The position numbers were made by a program, and so were the translations under genes. Positions 10,560-22,049 of a stretch of DNA of 64,000 nt are shown piece by piece (within the stretch, counting starts at the first letter, position 1; each line of letters starts with the position of its first letter). The stretch spans positions 36,111,302-36,175,301 of the forward strand of contig OY755251.1 in assembly GCA_963576725.1 (NCBI GenBank). Direction: 5' to 3'. Under the pieces are notes generated by a model that was not told where the DNA came from, did not search any database, and worked only from the letters and a program-made list of their open reading frames with translations. This DNA is from Azorinus chamasolen. Lineage: Eukaryota > Mollusca > Bivalvia > Cardiida > Solecurtidae.

Positions 10560-10984
10560 TGCTCTGTTCAACTCTGAACTTATTAGTCCCCCACCTATTA
10601 CCGGTTGGGGGACTATAGGTTTGCTCGATTCCGTCTGTCTGTCCGTCTGTCCGTCCGTCCGTCCGTCTGTCACGCTTCGTGTCCGGGCCATATCTCCTAC
10701 AAAGTTATGCCAAATTCATTATAACTTCACACATTGAAGAAGCATGATGAGGGCCAGTGTCATGCACAAGGGTCATAACTCTATCTACTGGTTCAATTGA
10801 TTTGAAACTTCACATATGGAACACACATGATGAGGGGTAGTGTCATGCACAAGGGCCATAACTCTAGCATCTATATTGTTAGAGTTATTCCCCTGTTCAT
10901 ATTTTCTTGTCCATTTAATAACCCTTTATCTACTGGTTCAATTGATTTGAAACTTCACGCATGGAACAATCATGATGAGGGGTA
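10560..10984. repeat. Left part of a 'gtccgggcaatatctcc' array
   Basis: Starts near GGTTGGGGGACTATAGG, followed by a (CTGT/CCGT)n tract at about 10634-10670, then GTGTCCGGGCCATATCTCC and units with ACTGGTTCAATTGATTTGAA and GTGTCATGCACAAGGGCC. It is cut at GAGGGGTA (10984) by the 9.4-kb element and resumes at 20413. Confidence 0.85.
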
Positions 10985-11239
10985 CAGTACAAGCCCCGCG
11001 GACTTTTTGTTTTCCGCGGCCCATCGCAATTTTATCCAACGCGGACACGGGTATTTTTGTCCGCGCTGATATGCGGTCTTCCGCAATCGAGCGCGGGTTG
11101 TGATGGGTCCGCGCTGGTCCCTCCACAGGGGCACTCGTCGCCGGGCGCGATCGTTATCACCGCAGGTCGCGGTGGTATCATCGTGGACCACTGTGTACCA
11201 CTGCGGATCGCGCTGGACCTTACCTGGATTGATATTTAT

Positions 11240-12580
11240 ATCCTTTTCATCCTTTTATATCCATTTTCACGGCTTATCTTTCTCTTTACATGTACATACA
11301 AATATATACATCCACATTTTGCAAAATTGATATGAAATGTATGAAATAAAACACTCGAGAAATGGTTCGTTTGGACTAATTCCAAACTGAAACTGTTCTG
11401 TATACGGCAAACACAAATTAATTCATCCATATTTCTTGGCGCGTTTGATTGTACTGGAATATAACCTGTCCGTGAATTGTCTGATTCGTTTCTGAATAAT
11501 ATGGGTGCGATATTCTAGTATGCTTTCTATTTCAATTATTTGTTGTTCAATACGTAAGATGTTTTATATAGAAACACGGAACACCCGTTAAACACAAAAC
11601 ACACACACACTAAGTTACTAGGTTGTATAACTTGTATCAGGTTTGCATACGTTTGTGCACATTGTTAGTGAATTCATCTTCATTTCGACTCTATGTTTTA
11701 GGTTCCAATTCTAATTCCCAATCGATTTTGTTTTCAGTTTCACATCAGTGTAAATTTTAATTATCAGAAATCTACTGGAAACGACCATCAAAACCTATTG
11801 ATTCTGTTATGAGAATAGTCCTGACTGGTCTTCTTATGATTTCTGTATAGATCTACATGTATATAAATATTGTTCTGGCAGACGAAATAATTGAGGGATT
11901 TTATTTACTAATACATCTAATATCAATTCAGCCAGGTGAGTTGTAAAGTTAGAAGTTTTCTCCATTATTTAATCTTGGTTCGGCAGCTTAAATGTACGTT
12001 TTAACCAGTTTCAATAGCCATTCGAATAATACTTTTATGGTTGTTTTATTACCCTTGTGCTTAATATTTTACTGTGTACAAATGTACCTGTGTACATGTT
12101 TTGTCTTTCTGCTTGATGTACATGTACTGCATGTTTAGATTCTGCTCAATCGATTCACTGCCATGATGTACCTGCATCCTATGGATTAAAAAAGATAATC
12201 CATTTTTTTTCTAAAAACGTAGATATAGATGTAAACCAGTTTTTGGTTCTGGTTTGATAATGAGATATTGGACGTCTGGTCTAGATCTAAAGTGTTGTTA
12301 ATGTCATGGCAACCGAATTCTGGGAGTGAAGGGGCATACGAATTAAATTAATCAATGTTATTAAAGAAGCGTATACAGTATGTACATGGTTTATCAAACC
12401 ACGGACCTCGTACACCCACATTCTTTCGTTAAACGGATATGTCTAAACCAACGTGTCGCCTGCTTAAATTCCATGACCTATTCCTTATTTAGAAATAGAT
12501 CACAATTTCCCCATTGTAAGTTGTATTTACTATTAAACCCTTCCATGTCAAACTTGAAAACTCTAATGTTTGCAAACAGT
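11240..12580. other. Interior of the 9.4-kb element, no gene seen
   Basis: AT-rich sequence without an ORF I can support. Short open frames here have no recognisable domain. Confidence 0.5.
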
Positions 12581-12890
12581 TTGGATCCTGATCAGACGCC
12601 GCGTCTGATAAGGATCCAAACCATTTGACACTTATATTAAAGTTTCTTAAGACCCATTCCTCCATACATGTAGGCTCAATTTGGATCCAACCTCTTTGAA
12701 TAAATCTACCGAAAAGGAGCATTAAGTAGATAAAATTATTGTTTTTAGAATTTTGTAATTTGAAACCATTGTGTTAAATAGAGCATATACTCCTATACGT
12801 GTAGGAGCAAATGCTCTTTTTATCACATTGGTTTCAACAGGTGACTTTTACAGAGGCGTAGAAAGGAGTATTTATGGAGGAAAGGGTTAA
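12560..12890. repeat. Two MITE fragments
   Basis: At 12575-12620 TTTGGATCCTGATCAGACGC meets its inverse to form a palindrome, the same family as 56578-56795. From about 12645 to TTAA at 12887-12890 lies a copy of the 'gagcatttgctcc' subfamily, with a hairpin around TAGGAGCAAATGCTC. Confidence 0.6.
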
Positions 12891-13075
12891 GTAAAAACTA
12901 TCATAATTTTTTTATAAAGAAAAGTAGATGAAACATGTAAGCAGACAATGATTTGACAGTGACTATTTTAGTGGATTATTACGTCATAATGACAGTGAAG
13001 CGGTTTATAGCATACAGTACAGATTACAGCAAACACCTCCTTTCAACAACACTTTAAATGAATCCCCAAAACTTA

Positions 13076-13575
13076 CAGTGGAACCTCTCTACATCGATAC
13101 ATGTACAAATAAAATGTCTGTTTTAAGACAGGTGGCAGATTAATGCAGGATAAAAGTACTTTTGTCCTGCATTAAGCGGCCACTTGTATTCAAAAGATCC
13201 CAGGTATTCCTTACTGGGTTGTCTCTTGAGAGAGATTTGCCATGAAACTCCGATGAGCAACAACCTCTCTACAACGACAATACAGAAGTTTATATCCCCC
13301 AGAGTGTTGCTTTGCTGAGGTTATACTGTAGTTATAATTTATTAATAAATACGTACAGCAAAATATATCTCTCATACATGTACGCCAACTTTCTTTCTTT
13401 TTAAAAGCATATTTCTTAATTTAAATGCCAATTTCTAGTTTTAAAGTAAGCCGGTGGTCTAATATTCGATGCGTTAAAAATGTAACTGCCCCTGATAATA
13501 ACAAAATTACTGCAAAACCTTATAAAACGAACCCTTTGACCATACCGAGAAAATGACCTGATTAGAGAGGTTCTC
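13076..13575. mobile_element. TA-type MITE with 'gcagcttaatgcag' hairpin
   Basis: Starts TACAGTGGAACCTCTCTAC (TA at 13074-13075). The central hairpin pairs GGTGGCAGATTAATGCAGGA with TCCTGCATTAAGCGGCCAC (about 13129-13184). The right end is less clear, taken at GATTAGAGAGGTTCTC. An intact relative is 61789-61991. Confidence 0.55.
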
Positions 13576-14160
13576 AAACCGGTATAGCGAAGTAAAATAA
13601 CAATTCAAAACAGTTGAATTGGATGTCATTTAAAAAAGTGGTAACTAAACACAGGATACATGTAGCTCCAATATCGCTTTAGAAAGATTATCGGTTAAGG
13701 GGCGGCGATTGTAAACAACCATTCTTAAAAATGTTGATTTGACGGTCGTTTAAAACAGATGACAGCTAATTGCAGAAATGAAGTAATTTAGAAAGCTCCT
13801 TACTCTTTCTGCATTACCGATTTCCTGTGTAATCAACCGTTCGTTTTTAGAACAATGTAGGTATTTTCTTTTTTATCCTTTGCGAGCAAGTAGAGCAAGT
13901 AAAATAAAATAAAATTTGAAGGGGACAAATGTCAGCCCTATCCTCCCATGCCCAAATAGGAGAACAAATGTCCCAGAGAGAAAATGTCCGTATACCGAAG
14001 GGTAGATACAATGTACAACAAGAAACTGGATTGAATCGGCCTTCAGGAACGCCCTATACATTACCAGCTGAACTTTGGAAAAAAGACCCCATGATCTGGC
14101 CTTTCTTTGAAATGGAAGACATTCTTATTTATGTGTTGGACATGCCTCATATGTCGAATA

Positions 14161-14930
14161 GGGGTACACTCAAAAGCCCTTTACTGCAAAAGCTCCTCAT
14201 CTAAAAGCCCCTCACTACAGAAGCCCCTCGATCAAAAGACCCTCACTAAAATGTCCAAGGCTTACAAAAGCCCCCACTATTTTTGTTAATTAATCATTAT
14301 ACTCCAACTATTTTGACAAAGTGGACCAAAATCAAAATTACAGCTGTCTGGATCTACCCTGTTTACTGAATGACCAGTTTATAAAGATTCATTAAGTAAG
14401 GTAATTAGCACACTCTATACTTATAAAAGTAAACATTGTAGATCACAAGGAGGAAATTCCTTATATTTATTTCAAACAGGGTAGACCCAAATCAAATCTT
14501 AAGCTATATGATCTAGTTCAACCATGTTTGCTTTGTGACAGTTAATATAGTTCCAATAGCTATGGATGATGTAATATTAGCCATATTATTTATAAATTAT
14601 TATAATATTACCCCAATTAACTTAAACACAAACTTTTTTCCATTTTCTAATTCCTTAACTTTCTTAAATTTCAAACAGAATAGACCAAAATCAAAATACT
14701 GAGCAATCTGATCTGGATCTACCCTGTTTGCTCAATGACAAGCTTATAAAGATTCGTTAAGTAAGGTAATTAGAACACTCCTTTTAAAAGTACACTTAAC
14801 AAATCACTTAAAGTTCAATTAATGTTAGTATTGTTTTTTGTGAGGGGCTTTTGTAAACATTGACCATTTTGGTGAGGGGCTTTGCAAGAGGGGCTTTTGT
14901 AGTGAGGGGCTATTGTGATACACGCGTTGA
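14161..14930. mobile_element. MITE with 'AAAAGCCCCTCACT' terminal repeats
   Basis: The left end has several AAAAGCCC(C/T)TCACT-like motifs (14172-14275). The right end has their inverse, GTGAGGGGCTTTTGTA (14840-14925), so the region is bounded by inverted, internally repetitive ends. Inside, 14318-14415 and 14680-14780 are imperfect direct repeats (GGATCTACCCTGTTT, TTAAGTAAGGTAATTAG). Probably a non-autonomous transposon; class unknown. Confidence 0.65.
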
Positions 14931-15737
14931 ATAATTTAGATCAACAGTATTTAGAATTTTAAATCTCGTTTTGTTTCAATAAGATCTAGATATTAAGATA
15001 TACATGTACAGTCTCACGGCGTTCATTTATGTGTTGTAAAATGTCTTCTTTCTGGCTACTGTAAAGTACCATATCAGATCTAGTAAAAGTATTTTAGTAT
15101 AGATCTAGATCGTATCAATCTATACTGTCTTTAGAACTAGAATTCGCAATAATCTAACTGGTTTTAATCGGTAGGGTTTAATTATGCTTAGCCATAGATC
15201 TAATTAGTCAAAGCATAGTTATCTTCTATTTTTCGGGAAACAATTTAACAAATCATAACTTTAGACAATTGGCACATTGTTAGGTAGTTCGGTTTCATTA
15301 CACGCATTCCTGTTACGTAATAATTCATAACTTTGTTGACAGTGTGTGATAAATGGCAGTTGTGTGACACTGACCCTTGCCACCTGCTGAGAAATTAGGG
15401 GTTTTACTGACCATCTGGCACCTTTGATCGTTACTATTTTCTTATGTCTAGCTAGTAAATTACAGCATACATGTATTTAGGCTGAGTAAATAATATAATA
15501 ATATATTCTCCAACTGCCTAACACAATTCATTTTCAGTATTTAAAACAAACAGTTTGTATTGTTAAATGCGGGAAATAAAACTACTGACATTTGAACACT
15601 GTAGAACCAGACAAGGTGGCTCAAAAAGCAACCATCTGACCAGGGTCTTCACTGTGTATTATTCAAAATCAAATAGCTAAGTTAGGTCTTATATAATGAA
15701 TGGAATCTACAGTTAAACAATGACGGGCCATTCCACC

Positions 15738-15977
15738 TTAAAATACAAACCTTCTCTATGATAAACGTGTTTTCAAGCATTTGCAAACAGCGTAGTCCCA
15801 GATCATACGCATGATCTGGGCCTGCTCAGTTTATTTACGGAATTGTAATAGGCCCGACTCTACAATTTCTACCAACATCAAAACAATCTTGTCTACAAAT
15901 GCCATTCAAAACATTAGCTTATAAATATTCATGATATCATTATTTCTTACATGAATACTGAACAGGGAAAGGGTTAA
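15738..15977. mobile_element. MITE, GATCAGAC family
   Basis: Ends in AACAGGGAAAGGGTTAA (TTAA 15974-15977). Core palindrome CCCAGATCATACGCATGATCTGGG. The left TTAA is degenerate (CCTTAAAATAC). ATAAATATTCATGATATC near the right end marks the subfamily. Confidence 0.6.
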
Positions 15978-16127
15978 TCAGCATAAGTAACAGAATTACA
16001 AGAATGTTTTCATAGTTATACAATTCATAAAACTATGTTTATTAATTTAAAACTCTTAAATGATAAGACTCAGATCAGATTTCTTAAATAAAAGCTGTTT
16101 GACCAGGAGTCTGCTCTGTTTGCTTAT

Positions 16128-16376
16128 CCCTTTACCATATATAAACAATGTCCATGCCTTTGCAAACAGAGTAGACCAAGATCTGACGGCGCCTGTTGGA
16201 GTCGTATGATCGGGACCAGCTCTGTTTACTTGTGAAATTATATAAGATCTGACTCTACATTTTCTACAAGTACCAAGAAAAGTCATGGACCGCGTACCTA
16301 CACCATTATAAAAATCAACTTAAAAATAGCATGATGTCATCTGTTCCGACATAAATATTAAACAGGGAAATGGTTG
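16128..16376. mobile_element. MITE, GATCAGAC family, degenerate
   Basis: Runs from ATCCCTTTACCATATA to AAACAGGGAAATGGTTG, with the core GCAAACAGAGTAGACCAAGATC and its imperfect inverse. A further partial copy follows at about 16478-16660 (CACGTGCTTGCAAACAGAG onward). Confidence 0.55.
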
Positions 16377-16675
16377 AAACCCACCGACAACCAAACTTTA
16401 GGTTACGCTTCAGCTAGAGATCCGCACGTCTGACATGACCCGGCAACAGAAGTAAAAATTCTGAGAGCATCGACGCTTTTCACGTGCTTGCAAACAGAGT
16501 AGACACGGATACGATGGCTCTTATAGAAACCGTATGATCAGGGTATTCTCTGTTTGCTTATGAATTTATGTTGAATCTAAATCTATAGTTTTGTTCCAAT
16601 ACCAAATCAGCCTCAGTACATAAGCTATTTTAAAGATAAATTTAATAAATATTCATGATATCGGTATTTCGGTTT

Positions 16676-16855
16676 ACGGACATTTGCCCCCCGGACACTT
16701 GCCCCCGGACCTTTGCCCCCTATTTGGGGCCTTAAAAAAAGGATAAAATATAATTTTGAAAAAAGGGTGGCATTTTTTCCAGTGGCATATATTCCAATGG
16801 CATTTTTCCAAATCAGGGTGGCATTTTTTTCCAGTGGCATTTTTCCGCACACCGC
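16676..16855. repeat. Short direct repeats: 'ggacatttgccccc' and 'gtggcatttttcc'
   Basis: Three GGAC(A/C)(T/C)TTGCCCCC units at about 16678-16720, then four or five G(T)GGCATTTTTCC units at about 16768-16848. No gene is seen. Confidence 0.7.
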
Positions 16856-17685
16856 ATTAAGCAGTCACTTGCCTTTGAAAATGATACACTAACACTAATT
16901 CGATGTTTTTACGCGGAAACAAAATTTAGTCGATTTTTATTTTAAAAGAAGACAGAAGGAAACCCGGTAAGATACAAAAAACATTTTTAAAAGCAAATTC
17001 TTTCAGCATAATAAATGTAGGTAACTTGGACATTCTCTATAGAACCCTGAAAGTTTAAAAAGATAAAAAAAAATATATGCAGATCAACCCTTAGCCCGCC
17101 GAGCGTGGCTTCCTTAATATTTACAAACAGTTTGTATACTGAACAGATGATGAGTTCCCCAGAGTGTTACTAGGGTCAAATATGTCTGACTCTCATTTTT
17201 CTGTTTGTTTTCAACGAACTAAAGCAATGCTTATTTCATTTATTTTGCAGACTACATTTTTTAAGCGGACAATAATTCAGTATAATGAGGGTCAAATGTT
17301 TTGGTCATACATTAAAACAATGATCGCTTTGCGTGCTCTACAATGTACGGAAACTAACTTGGTGTTTCAGCGCAGGGGGTCATTGATTTATGGTCATCAT
17401 TGTGTTAATTATTTGGTCATCAATAAAGTTCCGACAACTTTAAAGAAAGACTATCGGGTATTTCCGCTCTTTTGCTACTATCAAGATGTCACAGCTCATT
17501 GGTTCAGTATCTTTAAGACCCACCCATTGAAAAGACATAATCCAATCAACTGTCACCTATAGGCGTGTCAATCACCAATAATTGATATTGCTCTTCATAA
17601 TTGACGAGCGGCCATCTACATTTCCCACAATATTAAATATAGAATGAATGGGTATTATGTATTCAAAATCTCTTCATATTGTACT

Positions 17686-17934
17686 TTAACCCTTTCCCTC
17701 ATATGAACGTATTTTCACGCAATTGCAAACAGAGAAGGGTCTTCTCTGACCTCTTAGAGGAGCCGTCTGATCAGGGTCTACTCTGTTTGCTAATAGAATT
17801 TGATAGATATATTTCTTTGCTTTGTTAAATAGCTGCAATGTCCCCCCTTCCATATTTCATTCATAACTATTGTTGTCCATGAATATTCAGTAATTATTGA
17901 AATTTTGAATAAACATAGAACAGGGAAATGTTAA
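17686..17934. mobile_element. MITE, GATCAGAC family, both TTAA ends
   Basis: TTAACCCTTTCCCTCATATG at the left (TTAA 17686-17689) and ACAGGGAAATGTTAA at the right (TTAA 17931-17934), 249 bp. The centre pairs GCAAACAGAGAAGGGTC with GGGTCTACTCTGTTTGC. Confidence 0.75.
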
Positions 17935-18359
17935 ATAAAACAATCTCTATAAGCTTGAAATTGATGTCGGTGAGGGTTTGACGTTAGGTTTAAAACCAGT
18001 CAATGTTATTTTACATGTAAGTATTATTTTAAGAAATTGTTAATACAAGATATCCATCCATGCTATCAGATCGGACAAGGCCTTATAGACCAGTTATATT
18101 GAATTTGTCTGTTGTTGTCGTGGAGACATAGCATGCTACGAGCACCTGTGAATCAATACAGGGGCACTGTATTAAAATGAAATATTTATCATGTTTTAGA
18201 CTTTGTTATGGTCTGATACATAATTAATAAGCCCATAATATATTTCCTCACCGTCCCTGTCCCTCTCTCTGTGTACAATTGTTGTTGTTTCTAAGAAGTC
18301 CTCTCCCCCAAATTAACATTTACAATGATACGCAATCACAAGGCCAGAAGGGACGTCAA

Positions 18360-18411
18360 AATATCTCTCTCTCCGTCTTTCCCTCTCTCTCCGTCTCTCT
18401 CTCTCCCCCCG

Positions 18412-18479
<68 letters not shown>

Positions 18480-18610
18480 CCTCTCTCTCTGTCCGTCTCT
18501 TCCACCTCTTACTCTCTGTATGTCTGTCTGTCTGTGGCTGTCCCTATCTATCTGTCTCTCTGTGTGTCTCTCTTTCTGTCTATGTCTCTGTGTGTGTGTC
18601 TCTCTCCCCC

Positions 18611-18649
<39 letters not shown>

Positions 18650-18655
18650 TCCCGC
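18360..18655. repeat. Polypyrimidine (CT)n-rich tract, about 300 bp
   Basis: Interrupted CT/CCT/CTGT simple repeat. The open frames across it are Leu/Ser low complexity and not genes. Confidence 0.95.
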
Positions 18656-19518
18656 AGATATGAATGGATTACGTATGACTATCTATCATTTCAACTTTTA
18701 TATTGGCAATGGAGTAATAATTTCCCCAGGACGAATGGCAATTTATGCTTGACAGATCCTATAAGAAACCAATGCACACCCTGATCATACAGCCTCTAAG
18801 AGCTGTCTGATCTGGGTCTGCACTGTTTTTAAATTGCGTCAATATATGCTACTAGCATGAAAAGGGTTAATATGACTTAAATGAATATTATTACGATCGC
18901 AGCTTTGAACTCATCTGAAAGACAACGACATACCAATATTTGGCTATCTGTTATTTCAGGTGGCTCTTTTATACAGAGTAATGATTTATGCAGGCGACTG
19001 CTTTGCGCCGTTTCAAAATAAATTATAATACAATAAGCTACAATAGTTTTCATCTTAATTCTGATATCAACTTAAATCTTGTAGCTGCACTACATGGTCG
19101 GTCAAACAAGAATAGCTGTAACAGTATAGATTATTAGTGTAGATGCGGTGTATTAGTGTATTAGTGTAGATGCGTTTCGAACTTTATAATTATTTAATCA
19201 ACTGTTTGCATCTCTTCGTCGAATGATACCCAGTTCAACCCTTTACTCCATAGGTACTCATTATAGTGCGTTAATCCATTCCTCCACTCAAAAATAGTTC
19301 CACTTGATACATTCATGAATATGCGCCATAAGAAATATTTCTATATCACAGTAGACGGTAGCTTAAAGCAGGCTGGGAAAAACGCAAAATGGTCCCATTC
19401 AGCCTGTTTTAATCAAACATCTGTCTTCAATACTGAACACAAACTATGGAGTAAAGTGTTAAGGTTTCAAAACAAAAAGTATTTCAACAAATAATGGTTG
19501 GATACAACTCTCCACCCC

Positions 19519-19783
19519 TTTACCCTTTCCCTCATATAAACCTGTTTTCACGCATTTGTCGAGAGAATAGACCAAGATCAGACCGCTCCTAGAGGAACCG
19601 TCTGATCAGGGTCTACTCACTTTGCTTAAAGAATTTTATAGATCTGTTTATTTGCTTTCCTAAAATGCCTACAATGCTCCACCTTCCATAATTCATTATA
19701 ACTATTTTGTCCATGAATATTCAGTAGGTACATGTACATTTGTATTTAAATTTGGAACACATAAAGAACAGGGAAAGGGTTAA
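19519..19783. mobile_element. MITE, GATCAGAC family, nearly complete
   Basis: TTTACCCTTTCCCTCATATA to GAACAGGGAAAGGGTTAA. Core palindrome AGACCGCTCCTAGAGGAACCGTCT. The first TTAA is mutated to TTTA. Confidence 0.7.
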
Positions 19784-20412
19784 TACGCGCGTGGGGTCGA
19801 AACAAATATGACCGAGTGCTCCTGATATCTATAATCTCTGCGCTACGCATTTTCTGAAAATCAGATTGTGAAAACAAATGCTGCTGATATTTTGTATCTA
19901 TTTCTTTTTTCTCGAGCATTTACAGTCTGGTAATCGTTAAAATCTGACTATAAATTGTAGTTTTAGCAGAATGAAACCGTTTCAGTCTCGGGTTTTGGGT
20001 GAAGGCTATCTATATACGTATGCTATCTAATTTCATTTTGAATTCTAGATCTGACAGTATATTCAATATGGGTTTCTTCAGTTGAAAAAAAAATGCACAT
20101 GTGTATTTATATATACATGTAAGCCTTTGTACATGTATATATCTTATCTAAATAATTTATGCCTAAATCGATTAAACGACTGCCAGTCATAAAGGTAGTG
20201 TCCGCGGTGATGCCCCGCAATCCACGCTGATATCAGCACGGACAGCGATGGCTCGGCGGCGATAATATCCCGTAGGGTAAATTTCGGTCCGCGGTGGACA
20301 TAGAATTTGTCCGCGGTGATCCATAAAAATTGTCCGTGCTGGAAACCCGCTCTCAAATAATTTTGTCCGCGCTGGTAAAACGGAAAACAAAAAGTCCGCG
20401 GGGCTTGTACTG

Positions 20413-22030
20413 TAGTGTCATACACAAGGGCCATAACTCTAGCATCAATATTTTTGGAGTTCTTCCCCTTTTTCATATTTTCTTGTCAGTCCGTCTGTCA
20501 CGCTTCGTGTCCGGGCAATATCTCCTACAAAGTTAGGCCAAATTCATTATAACTTTACACATTGAAGAAGCATGATCAGGAGTAGTGTCATGCACAAGGG
20601 CCATAATTAAAGCATCAATATTTTTGGAGTTATTCCCCTTTTTCATATTTCTTTGTCCGGACAATAACTCTTTATCTACTGGTTCAATTGATTTGAAACT
20701 TCACATATGGAACACACATGATGAGGGGTAGTGTCATGCACAAGGGCCATAACTCTAGCATCTATATTGTTAGAGTTATTCCCCTTTTCATATTTTCTTG
20801 TCCATTTAATAACCCTTTATCTACTGGTTCAATTGATTTGAAACTTCACGCATGGAACAATCATGATGAGGGGTAGTGTCATACACAAGGGCCATAACTC
20901 TAGCATCAATATTTTTGGAGTTCTTCCCCTTTTTCATATTTTCTTGTCAGTCCGTCTGTCACGCTTCGTGTCCGGGCAATATCTCCTACAAAGTTAGGCC
21001 AAATTCATTATAACTTTACACATTGAAGAAGCATGATCAGGAGTAGTGTCATGCACAAGGGCCATAATTAAAGCATCAATATTTTTGGAGTTATTCCCCT
21101 TTTTCATATTTCTTTGTCCGGACAATAACTCTTTATCTACTGGTTCAATTGATTTGAAACTTCACATATGGAACACACATGATGAGGGGTAGTGTCATGC
21201 ACAAGGGCCATAACTCTAGCATCTATATTGTTAGAGTTATTCCCCTTTTCATATTTTCTTGTCCATTTAATAACCCTTTATCTACTGGTTCAATTGATTT
21301 GAAACTTCACGCATGGAACAATCATGATGAGGGGTAGTGTCATACACAAGGGCCATAACACTAGCATCAATATTTTTGGAGTTCTTCCCCTTTTTCATAT
21401 TTTCTTGTCAGTCCGTCTGTCACGCTTCGTGTCCGGGCAATATCTCCTACAAAGTTAGGCCAAATTCATTATAACTTTACACATTGAAGAAGCATGATCA
21501 GGAGTAGTGTCATGCACAAGGGCCATAATTAAAGCATCAATATTTTTGGAGTTATTCCCCTTTTTCATATTTCTTTGTCCGGACAATAACTCTTTATCTA
21601 CTGGTTCAATTGATTTGAAACTTCACATATGGAACACACATGATGAGGGGTAGTGTCATGCACAAGGGCCATAACTCTAGCATCTATATTGTTGGAGTTA
21701 TTCCCCTTTTCATATTTTCTTGTCCAGTTTATAACTTTTTATGTACTGGTTCAATTGATTTGAAACTTCTCATATGGAACAAGCATGATGAGATGTAGTG
21801 TCATGCACAAGGGCAATAACTCTAGCATCAATATTTTTGGAGTTACTCCCCTTTTTCATATTTTCATGTCGGGACAATAACTTTTTATTTACTGATTTAA
21901 TGTATGAAAGTAGGTACTAATACCATTCAGGTGGTCATGTATATACCATGGTCAACCACACCATGGGTGGGTGGGGTGGGGAGAGTGGAGTTTTTTTCAG
22001 TCCGGTGGGGGACTCATGTCTTGCATAGCA
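20413..22030. repeat. 461-bp tandem array, right part of the interrupted array
   Basis: The unit starting TAGTGTCATACACAAGGGCC occurs at 20413, 20874 and 21335 (period 461 twice). The copies are almost identical; for example, one copy has AACACTAG where the others have AACTCTAG. A fourth, diverged part runs to GGTGGGGGACTCATGTC (about 22020). Each 461-bp unit holds sub-units built around GTCCGGGCAATATCTCC, GTCCGGACAATAACTC and CTACTGGTTCAATTGATTTG. The near identity implies very recent amplification. No coding potential. Confidence 0.9.
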
Positions 22031-22049
22031 ATACAACATGCCCTTGTTT

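Larger units (their letters stand above)
10985..20412. mobile_element. 9,428-bp TA-flanked DNA element with 32-bp perfect TIRs
   Basis: The ends are perfect inverted repeats of 32 bp: CAGTACAAGCCCCGCGGAC... at 10985-11016 and its complement at 20381-20412. TA flanks both sides. Left of it the host array reads GATGAGGGGTA and right of it TAGTGTCATAC; uninterrupted copies of the array read straight through GGGGTAGTGTCATAC, so one TA was duplicated. Both subterminal regions are GC-rich and carry GTCCGCG(G/C)TG motifs (about 11058, 11105; 20202, 20287, 20310, 20363), unlike the AT-rich interior. CAGT...ACTG with a TA duplication fits Tc1/mariner-type chemistry. No transposase could be recognised inside, only MITEs, microsatellites and unassigned DNA. 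Confidence 0.75.

Noticed and set aside
10827..11335. Overlapping open frames in the GC-rich end of the 9.4-kb element
   Set aside because: They arise from high GC and few stops in the subterminal repeats; no domain is visible and they cross the element boundary.
17164..17562. 132-codon open frame on the + strand
   Set aside because: No recognisable domain, no splice or promoter context, and it lies inside the 9.4-kb element among MITEs. It may be chance, although it is the longest frame in that element without a repeat explanation.
18279..18784. Open frames rich in Leu/Ser across the CT tract
   Set aside because: Low-complexity translation of simple repeat in several frames; no domain or codon bias.
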